Assembly (NCBI GenBank): GCA_964346375.1
Contig: CAYFUL010000006.1
Location: forward strand, 1 to 41,447
DNA from: CAYFUL01 sp964346375
GTDB lineage: Bacteria; Bacillota; Clostridia; Tissierellales; Peptoniphilaceae
DNA: 41,447 bases
Reading direction: 5' to 3'
Shown here: positions 33,973-41,447 of the stretch, in pieces
How positions within the stretch are numbered: position 1 is the stretch's first letter
How the letters are laid out: the number at the start of each line of letters is the position of its first letter
Notes under the pieces: model-generated
What the model saw: the letters and a program-made list of their open reading frames with translations, nothing else
What the model was told of the DNA's origin: nothing
The model's database searches: none
Program-made: the position numbers and the translations under genes

Positions 33973-34869
33973 CTATTCTCGCTCTAAACTTTTTAATTCC
34001 TCCATGGAGGACTCTTCTTCATTTAAACTGGACTTTACTTCATAGAAGGTGTGGTCTTTTTTAAAGGTTCTCTCAATTTCTGAAAGCTCAAATACCTGGT
34101 ACCTATCTTCCTTGTCCTCAGAGAACTTTACCTTTACAAGTTCTTGAATGGTGTACTTACTAACTACTGTTCCCTCTCCCTCAGGAGTTTTTACAATTTC
34201 ACCATACTTTGGCATTCTCTTTATTATACAGGAGTATCCCTCCTGCTCGTAATTTAAACAGCACATAAGTCTACCGCATAGACCTGAAATTTTACTTGGC
34301 TTTAGTGAAAGATCTTGGTCCTTTGCCATCTTAATAGACACTGGTGTAAACTCTGATAGAAATGATGAACAGCAACATTCTCTGCCGCAACATCCAAGTC
34401 CACCAACTACCTTTGCCTCATCTCTAACTCCAATTTGGCGCAACTCTATTCTCGTTTTAAATATAGCTGCTAAATCCCTTACAAGCTCTCTAAAATCCAC
34501 CCTGCCCTCTGCTATAAAGTAGAATAATAGCTTTGAATTATCAAAGGTGTACTCGCAATTTATTAGCTTCATATCAAGGCCATGTTCTTTACATTTTTGG
34601 TCGCAAATAATCATTGCCTCTCTTGCCTTATTTTTATTGTCTATATGTTTATTTAAGTCATCATCTGTTGCAATTCTTATTACAGGTTTTAATGTACTAA
34701 TAATTTTCTCGTCATCAATTTCTTTTTTATCTATAACAACTGTACCAAACTCAAGTCCCCTTGCAGTTTCTGTAATAACTTTATTACCAATAGATGCTCC
34801 TGTAGATACTGGGTCGAAATAGTAAATCTTACCATTGGTTTTAAACCTAACCCCTACAACTTCGCTCAT
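33973..34869 (-). CDS. ricT: PSP1/RicT (YaaT) family protein
   Basis: This 298-residue protein has the PSP1 C-terminal domain with the conserved Cys clusters GGLGCCGRECCCSSFL and GLCGRLMCCLNYEQEGY, which in RicT bind iron-sulfur clusters together with RicA and RicF. In Bacillus the Ric complex steers RNase Y mRNA processing and sporulation/biofilm phosphorelay. It overlaps the end of holB by 23 bases with GGAGG upstream, the conserved holB-yaaT order. Confidence 0.94.
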   Translation of the reverse strand: MSEVVGVRFKTNGKIYYFDPVSTGASIGNKVITETARGLEFGTVVIDKKEIDDEKIISTLKPVIRIATDDDLNKHIDNKNKAREAMIICDQKCKEHGLDMKLINCEYTFDNSKLLFYFIAEGRVDFRELVRDLAAIFKTRIELRQIGVRDEAKVVGGLGCCGRECCCSSFLSEFTPVSIKMAKDQDLSLKPSKISGLCGRLMCCLNYEQEGYSCIIKRMPKYGEIVKTPEGEGTVVSKYTIQELVKVKFSEDKEDRYQVFELSEIERTFKKDHTFYEVKSSLNEEESSMEELKSLERE

Positions 34870-35767
34870 CTAATTCCTCCCGTATATTTAACATAAGTAG
34901 CTCTATACTCATTCTAAAATTTCCATTTTGTTTTAAACTACTTATGGTATTTTCAATGTATTCTAGTATTTTAATAGTTCTATTAATCTTTATCTTTTCG
35001 TAGATTATTTCATCTCTATAGTCAATATTTACAATCTCTCGTCCTACCCTTGTACGAATAATATCGGAATAGTAGGAGTATGCAGCTTCCAGTATAAAGA
35101 AAATATTGTCCTTATTCTCCTCAAAAAATTCATAGACCTTAAAGGGATAGAAGTTTGAGGAGTCAAAGAGATTTATAAATATCTTTAAAGTCTTTTTTCT
35201 AAGGTCCATATAATTTTCATCTAGAAGTTCCTCTGCTCTACTTAGAGATCCGCCAGAAAGTCTAGATATGATTTTTGCCCTTGATGGCTCAACTTTTTTT
35301 AATAAAAATTCCTCTATTTCCTCGTTAGATATGGGTTTAAAATTTAATACCCTAGATCTTGAAACAATAGTTGGAAGTACCATCTCTATATTTGAGGTAG
35401 TAAGTATTAAGTGAAAATTCTTTGGAGGTTCCTCTAGGGTTTTAAGAAGGGCATTTTGTCCCTGTTCCGTTACTGTATCAAAGTCTGGTATTACAAATAC
35501 CTTTCTACCACCTAGTAGGGGAGTTTTTGTAGACTCCTCTATTAAAAATTCCACTTCCTCTTTTTTTATACTGCCTTGGGAATGGAGAATGTATAAATCT
35601 GGATGATTCTCTCCCTCTGCCCCAAGAAGTTCCATCGCAAAACTCTTTGCCAAGGTTTTTTTACCAACTCCACTTGGCCCAGAAAATAAGTAGGCGTGGG
35701 ATAGATTTTTATCCTCTAGGGAATTATTTAGCTCCCTTACTAGGAGTTTATTTCCAATACCTTCCAC
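34847..35767 (-). CDS. holB: DNA polymerase III clamp-loader delta' subunit
   Basis: This 306-residue protein has the AAA+ fold of delta': LSHAYLFSGPSGVGKKTLAKSF, then VFVIPDFDTVTEQGQNALLK, LEEPPKNFHLILTTS, the sensor LPTIVSRSRVLNF and a helical collar domain. It loads the sliding clamp. The four-Cys zinc site of many delta' proteins is absent. It starts with GTG overlapping the TAG of the second DarA-like gene. Gene order tmk-darA-holB-ricT matches B. subtilis. Confidence 0.93.
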   Translation of the reverse strand: MEGIGNKLLVRELNNSLEDKNLSHAYLFSGPSGVGKKTLAKSFAMELLGAEGENHPDLYILHSQGSIKKEEVEFLIEESTKTPLLGGRKVFVIPDFDTVTEQGQNALLKTLEEPPKNFHLILTTSNIEMVLPTIVSRSRVLNFKPISNEEIEEFLLKKVEPSRAKIISRLSGGSLSRAEELLDENYMDLRKKTLKIFINLFDSSNFYPFKVYEFFEENKDNIFFILEAAYSYYSDIIRTRVGREIVNIDYRDEIIYEKIKINRTIKILEYIENTISSLKQNGNFRMSIELLMLNIREELDERSCRG

Positions 35768-36051
35768 TAAATTCTCATACTCTCTTCCACATCTATTACA
35801 AATAGATTTGCCCCAGAGATTTTAAACTGGCCCATATTGGTTTCAACGTCCTCTGGTCTAGTAATATGTCTAAAAATTGAGTAGACCTTAGTTAGCATAT
35901 CCTCCTCTACTCCAAGAAGTAGGGTAGTATTTCCAGCTTTAAAAAATCCACCAGAGGAGGAGAGTTTAGTAATGCTAATTCCGTCCTTTGATAGTCTTTC
36001 TATTAATCCATCTACAAATTTATCTTGAACTACTGCAATTATCATCTTCAT
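35767..36051 (-). CDS. Second DarA/PstA-like cyclic-di-AMP receptor paralogue (short)
   Basis: This 94-residue protein belongs to the PII-like cyclic-di-AMP receptor family: MKMIIAVVQDKFVDGLIERL, then SSSGGFFKAGNTTLLLGVEE, the ligand-loop motif, and FKISGANLFVIDVEESMRI. It is about 17 residues shorter than its neighbour because the long loop between the last strands (TFQAAGMPGQVYTG in the neighbour) is missing. It replaces yaaR in the B. subtilis order. It may bind the nucleotide differently or form mixed trimers with the other copy; that is inference. Confidence 0.85.
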   Translation of the reverse strand: MKMIIAVVQDKFVDGLIERLSKDGISITKLSSSGGFFKAGNTTLLLGVEEDMLTKVYSIFRHITRPEDVETNMGQFKISGANLFVIDVEESMRI

Positions 36052-36059
36052 GTTATCAC

Positions 36060-36395
36060 CTAAAACCTTTTAAACTCCTCTAGATTTAGTACAAAAACTG
36101 TAGCCCCTCCAACTTTAACCTGTATTGGAACTGCCATTAGTCCCGTATAAACTTGCCCTGGCATTCCTGCAGCTTGAAAAGTTCTAGTAACCTCTCTAGT
36201 CTTACAGTTGTTTCTAACAATTTCTAAATATTCCTCAACTTCTTCGTCCTCTACTCCAGAGAACATAGTAGTATTTCCACTCTTTAAAAATCCACCAGTA
36301 GAGGACATTATAGTAACCCTATATCCTCTATCCATAATTTTTTCTACAAGATTATCTGCATCAGCATCTTGTACAATTGATAAGATTAATTTCAT
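36060..36395 (-). CDS. darA: Cyclic-di-AMP receptor DarA/PstA (YaaQ)
   Basis: This 111-residue PII-like protein is the standard length for DarA/PstA. It shows MKLILSIVQDADADNLVEKI, the loop motif MSSTGGFLKSGNTTMFSGVE, the long B-loop region QAAGMPGQVYTGLMAVP, and the final strand ATVFVLNLEEFKRF. It senses cyclic-di-AMP, the Firmicute signal for potassium and osmotic control. It overlaps the tmk stop by four bases and is followed nine bases later by a shorter paralogue. Confidence 0.93.
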   Translation of the reverse strand: MKLILSIVQDADADNLVEKIMDRGYRVTIMSSTGGFLKSGNTTMFSGVEDEEVEEYLEIVRNNCKTREVTRTFQAAGMPGQVYTGLMAVPIQVKVGGATVFVLNLEEFKRF

Positions 36396-36981
36396 TTTTC
36401 CCCCAATTGTAATTCAATAATATCTATAACCCTTTTTAAAACTTCATCAATGGACTTTGAAGCGTCTACAATAAAAGTTCCTGGGTACTCGTTTTTTAAA
36501 GTGGAGTATCCAGAATTTACACTGCGATGAAATTCCTCTCCTGCAATTTCTAACCGATCTCCTCCGCCAATAAGCTTTCTCTTAACAGAATTTTCCACAT
36601 CGAAAATTATGGTAATATCTGGTACAAGTCCACCTGTTGCAAAGAGATTTATATTCTTTACCTCTTCAACTCCAATACCTCTACCAATTCCCTGGTACAC
36701 AAGGGAAGATAGTACATATCTTTCACAAATAACTATACTGCCTTTATTTAGTGCAGGAATAATCTTCTCCTCAGTATGTTGGGCACGACTTGCAGCATAG
36801 AGTAGTGCTTCAGTTCTACTTGTCATATTGGAATTTTCCACATCTAAAATAAGAGAGCGAATTTTTTCAGAGATTTCCGTTCCCCCCGGCTCTCTAGTTC
36901 GTAGTACAGTATATTTTTTTAATAGGTACTCCTCTACTAAATTTGCAATTGTAGTCTTTCCTGAGCCGTCTGGCCCTTCAA
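36392..36981 (-). CDS. tmk: Thymidylate kinase, N-terminus lost in an assembly gap
   Basis: This enzyme phosphorylates dTMP to dTDP. The visible part starts at FEGPDGSGKTTIANLVEEYL (P-loop) and includes TREPGGTEISEKIRSLIL, LLYAASRAQHTEEKI, the DR-like motif as ERYVLSSLVYQGIGRGI, and PDITIIFDVE. Only the first ten or so residues (usually MKGLFIT-like) are missing in the N run at 36982. The frame is open throughout. It overlaps darA by four bases and belongs to the conserved yaaO-tmk-darA-holB-ricT block. Confidence 0.95.
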
Positions 36982-37093
36982 NNNNNNNNNNNNNNNNNNN
37001 NNNNNNNNNNNNNNNNNNNNNNNNNNNNNNNNNNNNNNNNNNNNNNNNNNNNNNNNNNNNNNNNNNNNNNNNNNNNNNNNNNNNNNNNNNNNN
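36982..37093. other. Assembly gap (112 N) between tmk and the decarboxylase gene
   Basis: The N run hides the tmk start and the C-terminal end of the upstream decarboxylase. Its length is not a round filler value, so it may be an estimated gap size. Confidence 0.95.
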
Positions 37094-38358
37094 GCCTCTA
37101 CAATTTCTAAAGAGAGTTCCTCTCCTGGAACTACTATTGGAATTCCCGGAGGATAGGCATAGATAAAGTCTCCCGAAATTCTTCCAATGGACTTCTCCAA
37201 GGGAAGAACTACTCTATTATTCTTAAAGGCATCTCCTAAAGACATCCTTACCATAGGCGTTGGGATGAAAAATTCTTCATCAAGAATAACTTTTTCTGCC
37301 TTTAAACTATTTAGAGCAAATTCTACACTTTTAAAATCATCTCTACAATTTAATACACTTCCAAAAAGTAGAGCCGATTTTTCATTACTCATCTCTATTC
37401 TTATATTATACTTTAAAAATAACTCCTCTTCAATCTTAGCACCACATACTCCATCTTTATGGACCAGTAATTTAAGTGGGTCATAGTTTTTAGAGGAGTA
37501 AATTGAAAATGAGGGAATATTTTTTTTAAGTCCCTCCATATTTTTACAGTACTCTCTAAATTTTTCTTCCCCATAGTTTTCCATGTAGTCTATTGCCCAT
37601 TCCATACTGGCAAGAAACATATATGAAGGCGACGTCGTGGTATAGAGGTTAAAGTATTTTCTAATGGTAGAGTCTGAAATTTTAGAGGAGACATTATGAA
37701 GTAGGGCAGTTTGAGTTAAACTTGGAAGAGATTTATGGAGAGAATGGATTACTAAATCTCCCCCAGAATAAATTCCACTATACTCCTTTAAATTTACAAA
37801 GGGTAAATGGGCTCCATGTGCCTCATCTACAATTAAGGTTGCACCATAATTTTTACAAATCTCTGAAATACTTTTTATATCTAGTATTTCTCCAAAATAA
37901 CTTGGACTTGTAATTACAACTGTACCTATTAAATTATTCCTTAGATTTTCTTCAAGTTCACCTAAATTTATTCCCTCTAGTATGGAAAATTTACTATTGT
38001 AGTTTTTTGAAAGGTAGAATGTATTTAAGTCGTTTAGTATACAGGCGGAGTAAATACTCTTGTGGCAGGATCTCTCTATTAGAATATTTTTATTATTCTC
38101 TGTGGCAGATGCTATTGCAATTTGCAGCGCACCTGTACTTCCATTTACACAGTAGTAGGTGGAATTTGTACCATAAATTTTTGCAAGTTCATCTTGGGAA
38201 TTTTTAATTATCCCCCTTGGATCTTGAAGTTCATCTGTACCAATAGTCTCTGTAAAATCAAAGGGCTGAAAATCTATTGGAAGCCTATCCTTGTGGCCTG
38301 GAGTTTGAAATGAAATACCTCCAACTTTTGAAAGGCCCTCTAGTATATACTTCTTCAT
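37094..38358 (-). CDS. Orn/Lys/Arg decarboxylase-family PLP enzyme (YaaO-like), C-terminus in gap
   Basis: About 421 residues are visible. The fold-type I PLP features of the family are present: FQTPGHKDRLPIDF, the NGSTGALQIAIASA cofactor loop, VDEAHGAHLPF, and the PLP lysine in VIHSLHKSLPSLTQTALL, followed by a C-terminal domain starting near DPLKLLV. It would decarboxylate a basic amino acid. It lies directly before tmk as yaaO does in B. subtilis. Its ATG overlaps the EamA gene stop (ATGA). The last residues are in the N run. Confidence 0.92.
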
Positions 38359-39236
38359 GACTTCCTACTTGGCAACTGTGCCACAAAACTTGCAATAAAT
38401 ACTAGAGCCGCCCCAATACTCTCCCTAGTAGTCATGGTCTCCCCTAGGATTATTATTCCACCAATTAATGCAAATACAGATTCTAGGGATAGAATCATAG
38501 AGCCAATAGTTGGGTCAATGTCCTTCATGGCTACAATTTGTAGAGTGTATCCAATTCCAGTAGAAAGTATTCCAGCGTAAAGTATTGGCAGCGCAGCACT
38601 AAGTACATTTTTAAACCTAAAGTCCTCAAATAATACCATTGCAATAAAAAATAGTACACCTGCCACTGCAAATTGGATCATACTCATTACTACTCCGTCA
38701 GATTTTGGAGAGTACCTTGTAATAACTATAATGTGAATGGAATAGATTATTGCAGAAATTAGTACCATTAAATCTCCGTACCCAATGGAAAATCCTCCGT
38801 GAATACTCATTAAATAAAATCCAACTAGGGCAAATAGTACACATATCCAAATTTTTGTATCGGTTTTATAGCCGAAGAACATATTTATTATTGGCACAAT
38901 TACAATGTATAGGGCAGTAATAAATCCAGCCTTTCCCACAGTTGTACTTGCAATACCAATCTGTTGAGTTCCCATTGCAAAGGCAAGAATTACACCACAG
39001 ATTACTCCGCCAATAATTGTGGAACTTTTACTATACTCCTCCTGTCTTTTAAAGACCTTTGGAAAGAGTTTTATAAGTATATATAGAAAAACTGCCCCTA
39101 TTACACATCTACTAAAGGAAAAAGTAAGAGGACCTACAAATTCCATTCCCTTAGATTGAGCCACAAAGGCAAGTCCCCAAATTATTGCAGTAAGAAGTAG
39201 AAGGAGAGAACTCCTTAAACTTTTCGATTTTTCCAA
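38355..39236 (-). CDS. EamA/DMT-superfamily transporter
   Basis: This 293-residue protein has ten membrane helices in two five-helix EamA repeats, with typical blocks LLLLTAIIWGLAFVAQSKGM, AFAMGTQQIGIASTTVGKAG and ILSTGIGYTLQIVAMKDIDP-TIGSMILSLESVFALIGGI. DMT proteins export or import small metabolites; the substrate is unknown. The start codon is TTG at 39236 with GAGGG upstream. It is followed by a coupled Orn/Lys/Arg decarboxylase gene, so amino acid or polyamine export is conceivable. Confidence 0.9.
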   Translation of the reverse strand: MEKSKSLRSSLLLLLTAIIWGLAFVAQSKGMEFVGPLTFSFSRCVIGAVFLYILIKLFPKVFKRQEEYSKSSTIIGGVICGVILAFAMGTQQIGIASTTVGKAGFITALYIVIVPIINMFFGYKTDTKIWICVLFALVGFYLMSIHGGFSIGYGDLMVLISAIIYSIHIIVITRYSPKSDGVVMSMIQFAVAGVLFFIAMVLFEDFRFKNVLSAALPILYAGILSTGIGYTLQIVAMKDIDPTIGSMILSLESVFALIGGIIILGETMTTRESIGAALVFIASFVAQLPSRKS

Positions 39237-39253
39237 ATTATCCCTCTTTTTCT

Positions 39254-39287
39254 ATAAAAAAAGAACTGCCGGAACACCGACAGTTCT
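39254..39287 (-). terminator. Terminator of hppA
   Basis: AGAACTGTCGG / CCGGCAGTTCT on the minus strand (arms 39277-39287 and 39262-39272, one U-G pair, loop of four) is followed by a run of T. The EamA start lies less than 20 bases further on, so EamA either relies on read-through or uses a promoter overlapping this stem. Confidence 0.88.
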
Positions 39288-39295
39288 AAGTCATC

Positions 39296-41296
39296 TTAAA
39301 TAAATAATCCGCCGAATTTTATAAATAGTGGTGCAAAAACTAATGACACAACTGTAATAAGCTTAATAAGAATATTTAGAGATGGACCAGAAGTATCCTT
39401 AAATGGATCTCCAACAGTATCTCCAGTAACGGCAGCCTTGTGAGCCTCGCTACCTTTACCACCATGAACTCCACCTTCAATATACTTCTTAGCGTTATCC
39501 CATGCTCCACCGGCATTAGACATAAATATTGCCATTAGAACTCCAGTAACAAGGGCACCAGCTTGTAAACCTCCAAGGGCTTCAGCACCAAGTAGTATTC
39601 CAATAACTATAGGAACAACTACGGCAATAAGACCTGGAATAACCATTTCCTTTAGAGCCGCGCCAGTAGAAATATCTACGCATTTTGCATACTCTGGAGT
39701 AGCATTACCCTCCATAATTCCTGGAATCTCTCTAAACTGCCTTCTAACTTCATCAATCATTGCAGAAGCAGCATTACCAACTGCACTCATAGTAAGAGCA
39801 GAGAATGCAAATGGAAGCATACCTCCAATAAATGTAGCAGCAATAACTTCAGGTTTAATTATGTCAATTCCTGGAAGTCCTGTAACTGAAATGTATGAAG
39901 TAAATAGTGCAAGAGCAGTAAGAGCAGCAGAACCAATTGCAAATCCCTTACCAATAGCAGCAGTAGTATTACCTACAGCGTCAAGGGAGTCAGTAATCTC
40001 TCTAACTTCTTCAGGAAGTTCACACATCTCTGCAATACCACCAGCATTATCAGCAATTGGACCGTAAGCATCAACTGCAATAGTCATAGCAGTAGTAGAA
40101 AGCATACCAACAGCAGCTAGGGCAATACCATAAACTCCGTGGGCAGCATTTAATGTACCGCCACCACCAATAAATGCAATCATAATACCAATTGCAATAA
40201 TTATAATAGGAGCAGCTGTACTCATCATACCAACAGAAAGACCTGCAATAATATTTGTAGAAGCTCCAGTTTGAGATTCATTAGCAATTCTCTTAACAGG
40301 TGCGTAATCAGGAGAAGTATAGTACTCAGTAAATTTAGAAATAATAAGACCAACAGCAATACCTGAAATAACAGGAACAAAAGGTTTAATATTTCCAAAT
40401 AATCTAAAAGATAAAAACGCCGCGACAATAATAGTAACTGCAGCAGAAATATACTCTCCCATATTTAAAGACTTTTGAGGGTCCTTATCCCCTTTAACGA
40501 AAAATACAGCAACAATAGTTGCAATAATACCAACCACTGCAATTGCAAGGGCATATTCAACACCAACTTCGCCAAAAGCAGCAAGTCCAAGGGTAATAGC
40601 AGAAAGTAATGCACCAACGTAGGACTCAAAAAGGTCAGCTCCCATACCAGCAACGTCCCCAACATTGTCCCCAACATTATCAGCAATAACAGCAGGGTTT
40701 CTAGGGTCGTCCTCTGGAATACCAGCCTCAACCTTACCAACAAGGTCTGCACCAACATCAGCAGCCTTAGTGTAAATTCCACCACCAACTCTTGCGAAAA
40801 GAGCAATAGAAGAAGCACCAAGGGAGAATCCAGTTACAATTCCAGGGTCCTTAGTAACAAGGTATGAAATAGAAATACCAATAATTCCAAGGCCAACAAC
40901 AGTCATACCCATTACAGTACCACCAGAAAAAGCAACATCAAGAGCCTTAGCAAGACCACTTGTAAGAGCGGCATTGGTAGTTCTAACATTAGCCTTAGTG
41001 GCAACTCTCATTCCAACATAACCTGCAAGAACTGAAAAAATAGCACCAACTACAAACCAAACTGCAGTCATAACTCCAATTCCTATTGCAAGGACAATTG
41101 CCAAAATTACAACAAAAACTACTAGAGCTTTATATTCTCTAGTTAAAAAAGCCATAGCCCCCTCTTGGATATATGAAGCGATTTCCTTCATTCTATCATT
41201 GCCTACATCTTGCTTACTTACAAAGCTTGCTTTGTATGCAGCAAAAAGTAGAGCAATAACTCCAACGATTGGGGCTATAAATAAAATATTATTCAT
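39296..41296 (-). CDS. hppA: Membrane-bound ion-pumping pyrophosphatase, K+-dependent type
   Basis: This 666-residue protein of about 16 helices hydrolyses pyrophosphate and pumps Na+ and/or H+ out of the cell. The substrate loop GIPEDDPRNPAVIADNVGDNVGDVAGMG (from residue 192; PPi/Mg ligands) and the C-terminal GAWDNAKKYIE and KAAVTGDTVGDPFKDTSGPS are intact. At the K+ switch the sequence is GNTTAAIGKG (442-451): Ala446 and Gly449, where K+-independent enzymes have Lys and Thr. It is therefore predicted to be K+-dependent, the class that includes the Na+ pumps. AAGGAGG precedes the ATG, 10 bases after secG. Confidence 0.96.
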   Translation of the reverse strand: MNNILFIAPIVGVIALLFAAYKASFVSKQDVGNDRMKEIASYIQEGAMAFLTREYKALVVFVVILAIVLAIGIGVMTAVWFVVGAIFSVLAGYVGMRVATKANVRTTNAALTSGLAKALDVAFSGGTVMGMTVVGLGIIGISISYLVTKDPGIVTGFSLGASSIALFARVGGGIYTKAADVGADLVGKVEAGIPEDDPRNPAVIADNVGDNVGDVAGMGADLFESYVGALLSAITLGLAAFGEVGVEYALAIAVVGIIATIVAVFFVKGDKDPQKSLNMGEYISAAVTIIVAAFLSFRLFGNIKPFVPVISGIAVGLIISKFTEYYTSPDYAPVKRIANESQTGASTNIIAGLSVGMMSTAAPIIIIAIGIMIAFIGGGGTLNAAHGVYGIALAAVGMLSTTAMTIAVDAYGPIADNAGGIAEMCELPEEVREITDSLDAVGNTTAAIGKGFAIGSAALTALALFTSYISVTGLPGIDIIKPEVIAATFIGGMLPFAFSALTMSAVGNAASAMIDEVRRQFREIPGIMEGNATPEYAKCVDISTGAALKEMVIPGLIAVVVPIVIGILLGAEALGGLQAGALVTGVLMAIFMSNAGGAWDNAKKYIEGGVHGGKGSEAHKAAVTGDTVGDPFKDTSGPSLNILIKLITVVSLVFAPLFIKFGGLFI

Positions 41297-41306
41297 TACA
41301 ACCTCC

Positions 41307-41447
41307 TTAAATTGCAGCCATGGCTATTAATGCAATAATAAACACAACTGTAGAAACAATAGCAACTCTATTAAGAACTTCTTTTTTCCCCGAACCTCTA
41401 TTTTGTCCCCAAAGAGCAGCTTCACTAGCATCAAGAGTTCCAAGACC
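41307..41447 (-). CDS. secG: Preprotein translocase subunit SecG, C-terminal part
   Basis: The last 46 codons of a gene entering from the right edge are visible, reading GLGTLDASEAALWGQNRGSG, then KKEVLNRVAIVSTVVFIIAL and a final membrane helix ending MAAI. SecG normally has two helices joined by a loop with a Gly-Lys-rich motif like GSGKKE here, so this is the loop and second helix. The stop is 10 bases before the hppA start, suggesting co-transcription of secG and hppA. Confidence 0.82.
   Translation of the reverse strand, partial: GLGTLDASEAALWGQNRGSGKKEVLNRVAIVSTVVFIIALIAMAAI

Noticed and set aside
1..41447. CRISPR arrays, prophage modules, rRNA or complete tRNA genes
   Set aside because: I saw no regularly spaced repeats, no phage structural or integrase genes, and no sequence with tRNA or rRNA signatures on either strand.

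Overview
The window is AT-rich DNA, apparently from an anaerobic low-GC Firmicute. The gene set (V/A-type ATPase, monomeric [FeFe] hydrogenase, K+-dependent membrane pyrophosphatase, SLH-domain protein, TAXI-TRAP importer, long-form Hpf) fits the Tissierellia/Peptoniphilaceae, but no marker here fixes the genus. Most genes lie on the minus strand in tightly overlapping operons (ATGA, TAATG, TAGTG junctions). Three runs of N interrupt the assembly: 26028-26037, 27396-27405 and 36982-37093.

Layout on the minus strand, left to right: a YtrA-type GntR regulator with an ABC-2 exporter (50-1868, self-repression likely through a palindrome in its promoter); a 2Fe-2S ferredoxin plus [FeFe] hydrogenase operon (1997-3807); a nine-gene V/A-ATPase operon in the order H-C-I-K-F-E-A-B-D (12055 down to 3920); the rpsF-ssb-rpsR operon with an S6:S18-type leader (12223-13337); an operon of a beta-propeller-like protein, MscS, DUF951 and glyA (13341-16705); an SLH protein; and a FUSC/ArAE-type exporter with a 543-residue unknown protein (17562-20112). 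The middle (20255-27550) is of mixed strand: hpf, a TRAP permease and its lipoprotein, a two-component system, a YihY/BrkB protein, and two inverted copies of a GC-rich structured element, one beside hpf and one beside comF. The right part carries comF-recD2, a PspC protein, a frameshifted small membrane gene, ferritin, a membrane-anchored alpha/beta hydrolase, the conserved yaaO-tmk-darA-darA2-holB-ricT block (B. subtilis yaaO-yaaT order), an EamA transporter, hppA and the end of secG.

The main result is that the V-ATPase operon is broken. Eight of nine subunit genes carry exactly one disabling change: in-frame stops in H, I, K, B and D, and single-base frameshifts in C, F and A. Only E is intact. 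Apart from one small membrane gene with two frameshifts, no other gene in the window shows a lesion I can see. This points to recent loss of the ATPase rather than random sequence error. The pyrophosphatase is then the only complete primary ion pump visible here.

The second item of interest is the pair of GC-rich inverted elements (about 20836-20895 and 27458-27513). They share two perfectly conserved blocks and a hairpin. The right copy ends at a terminator and looks like the 3' part of a noncoding RNA.
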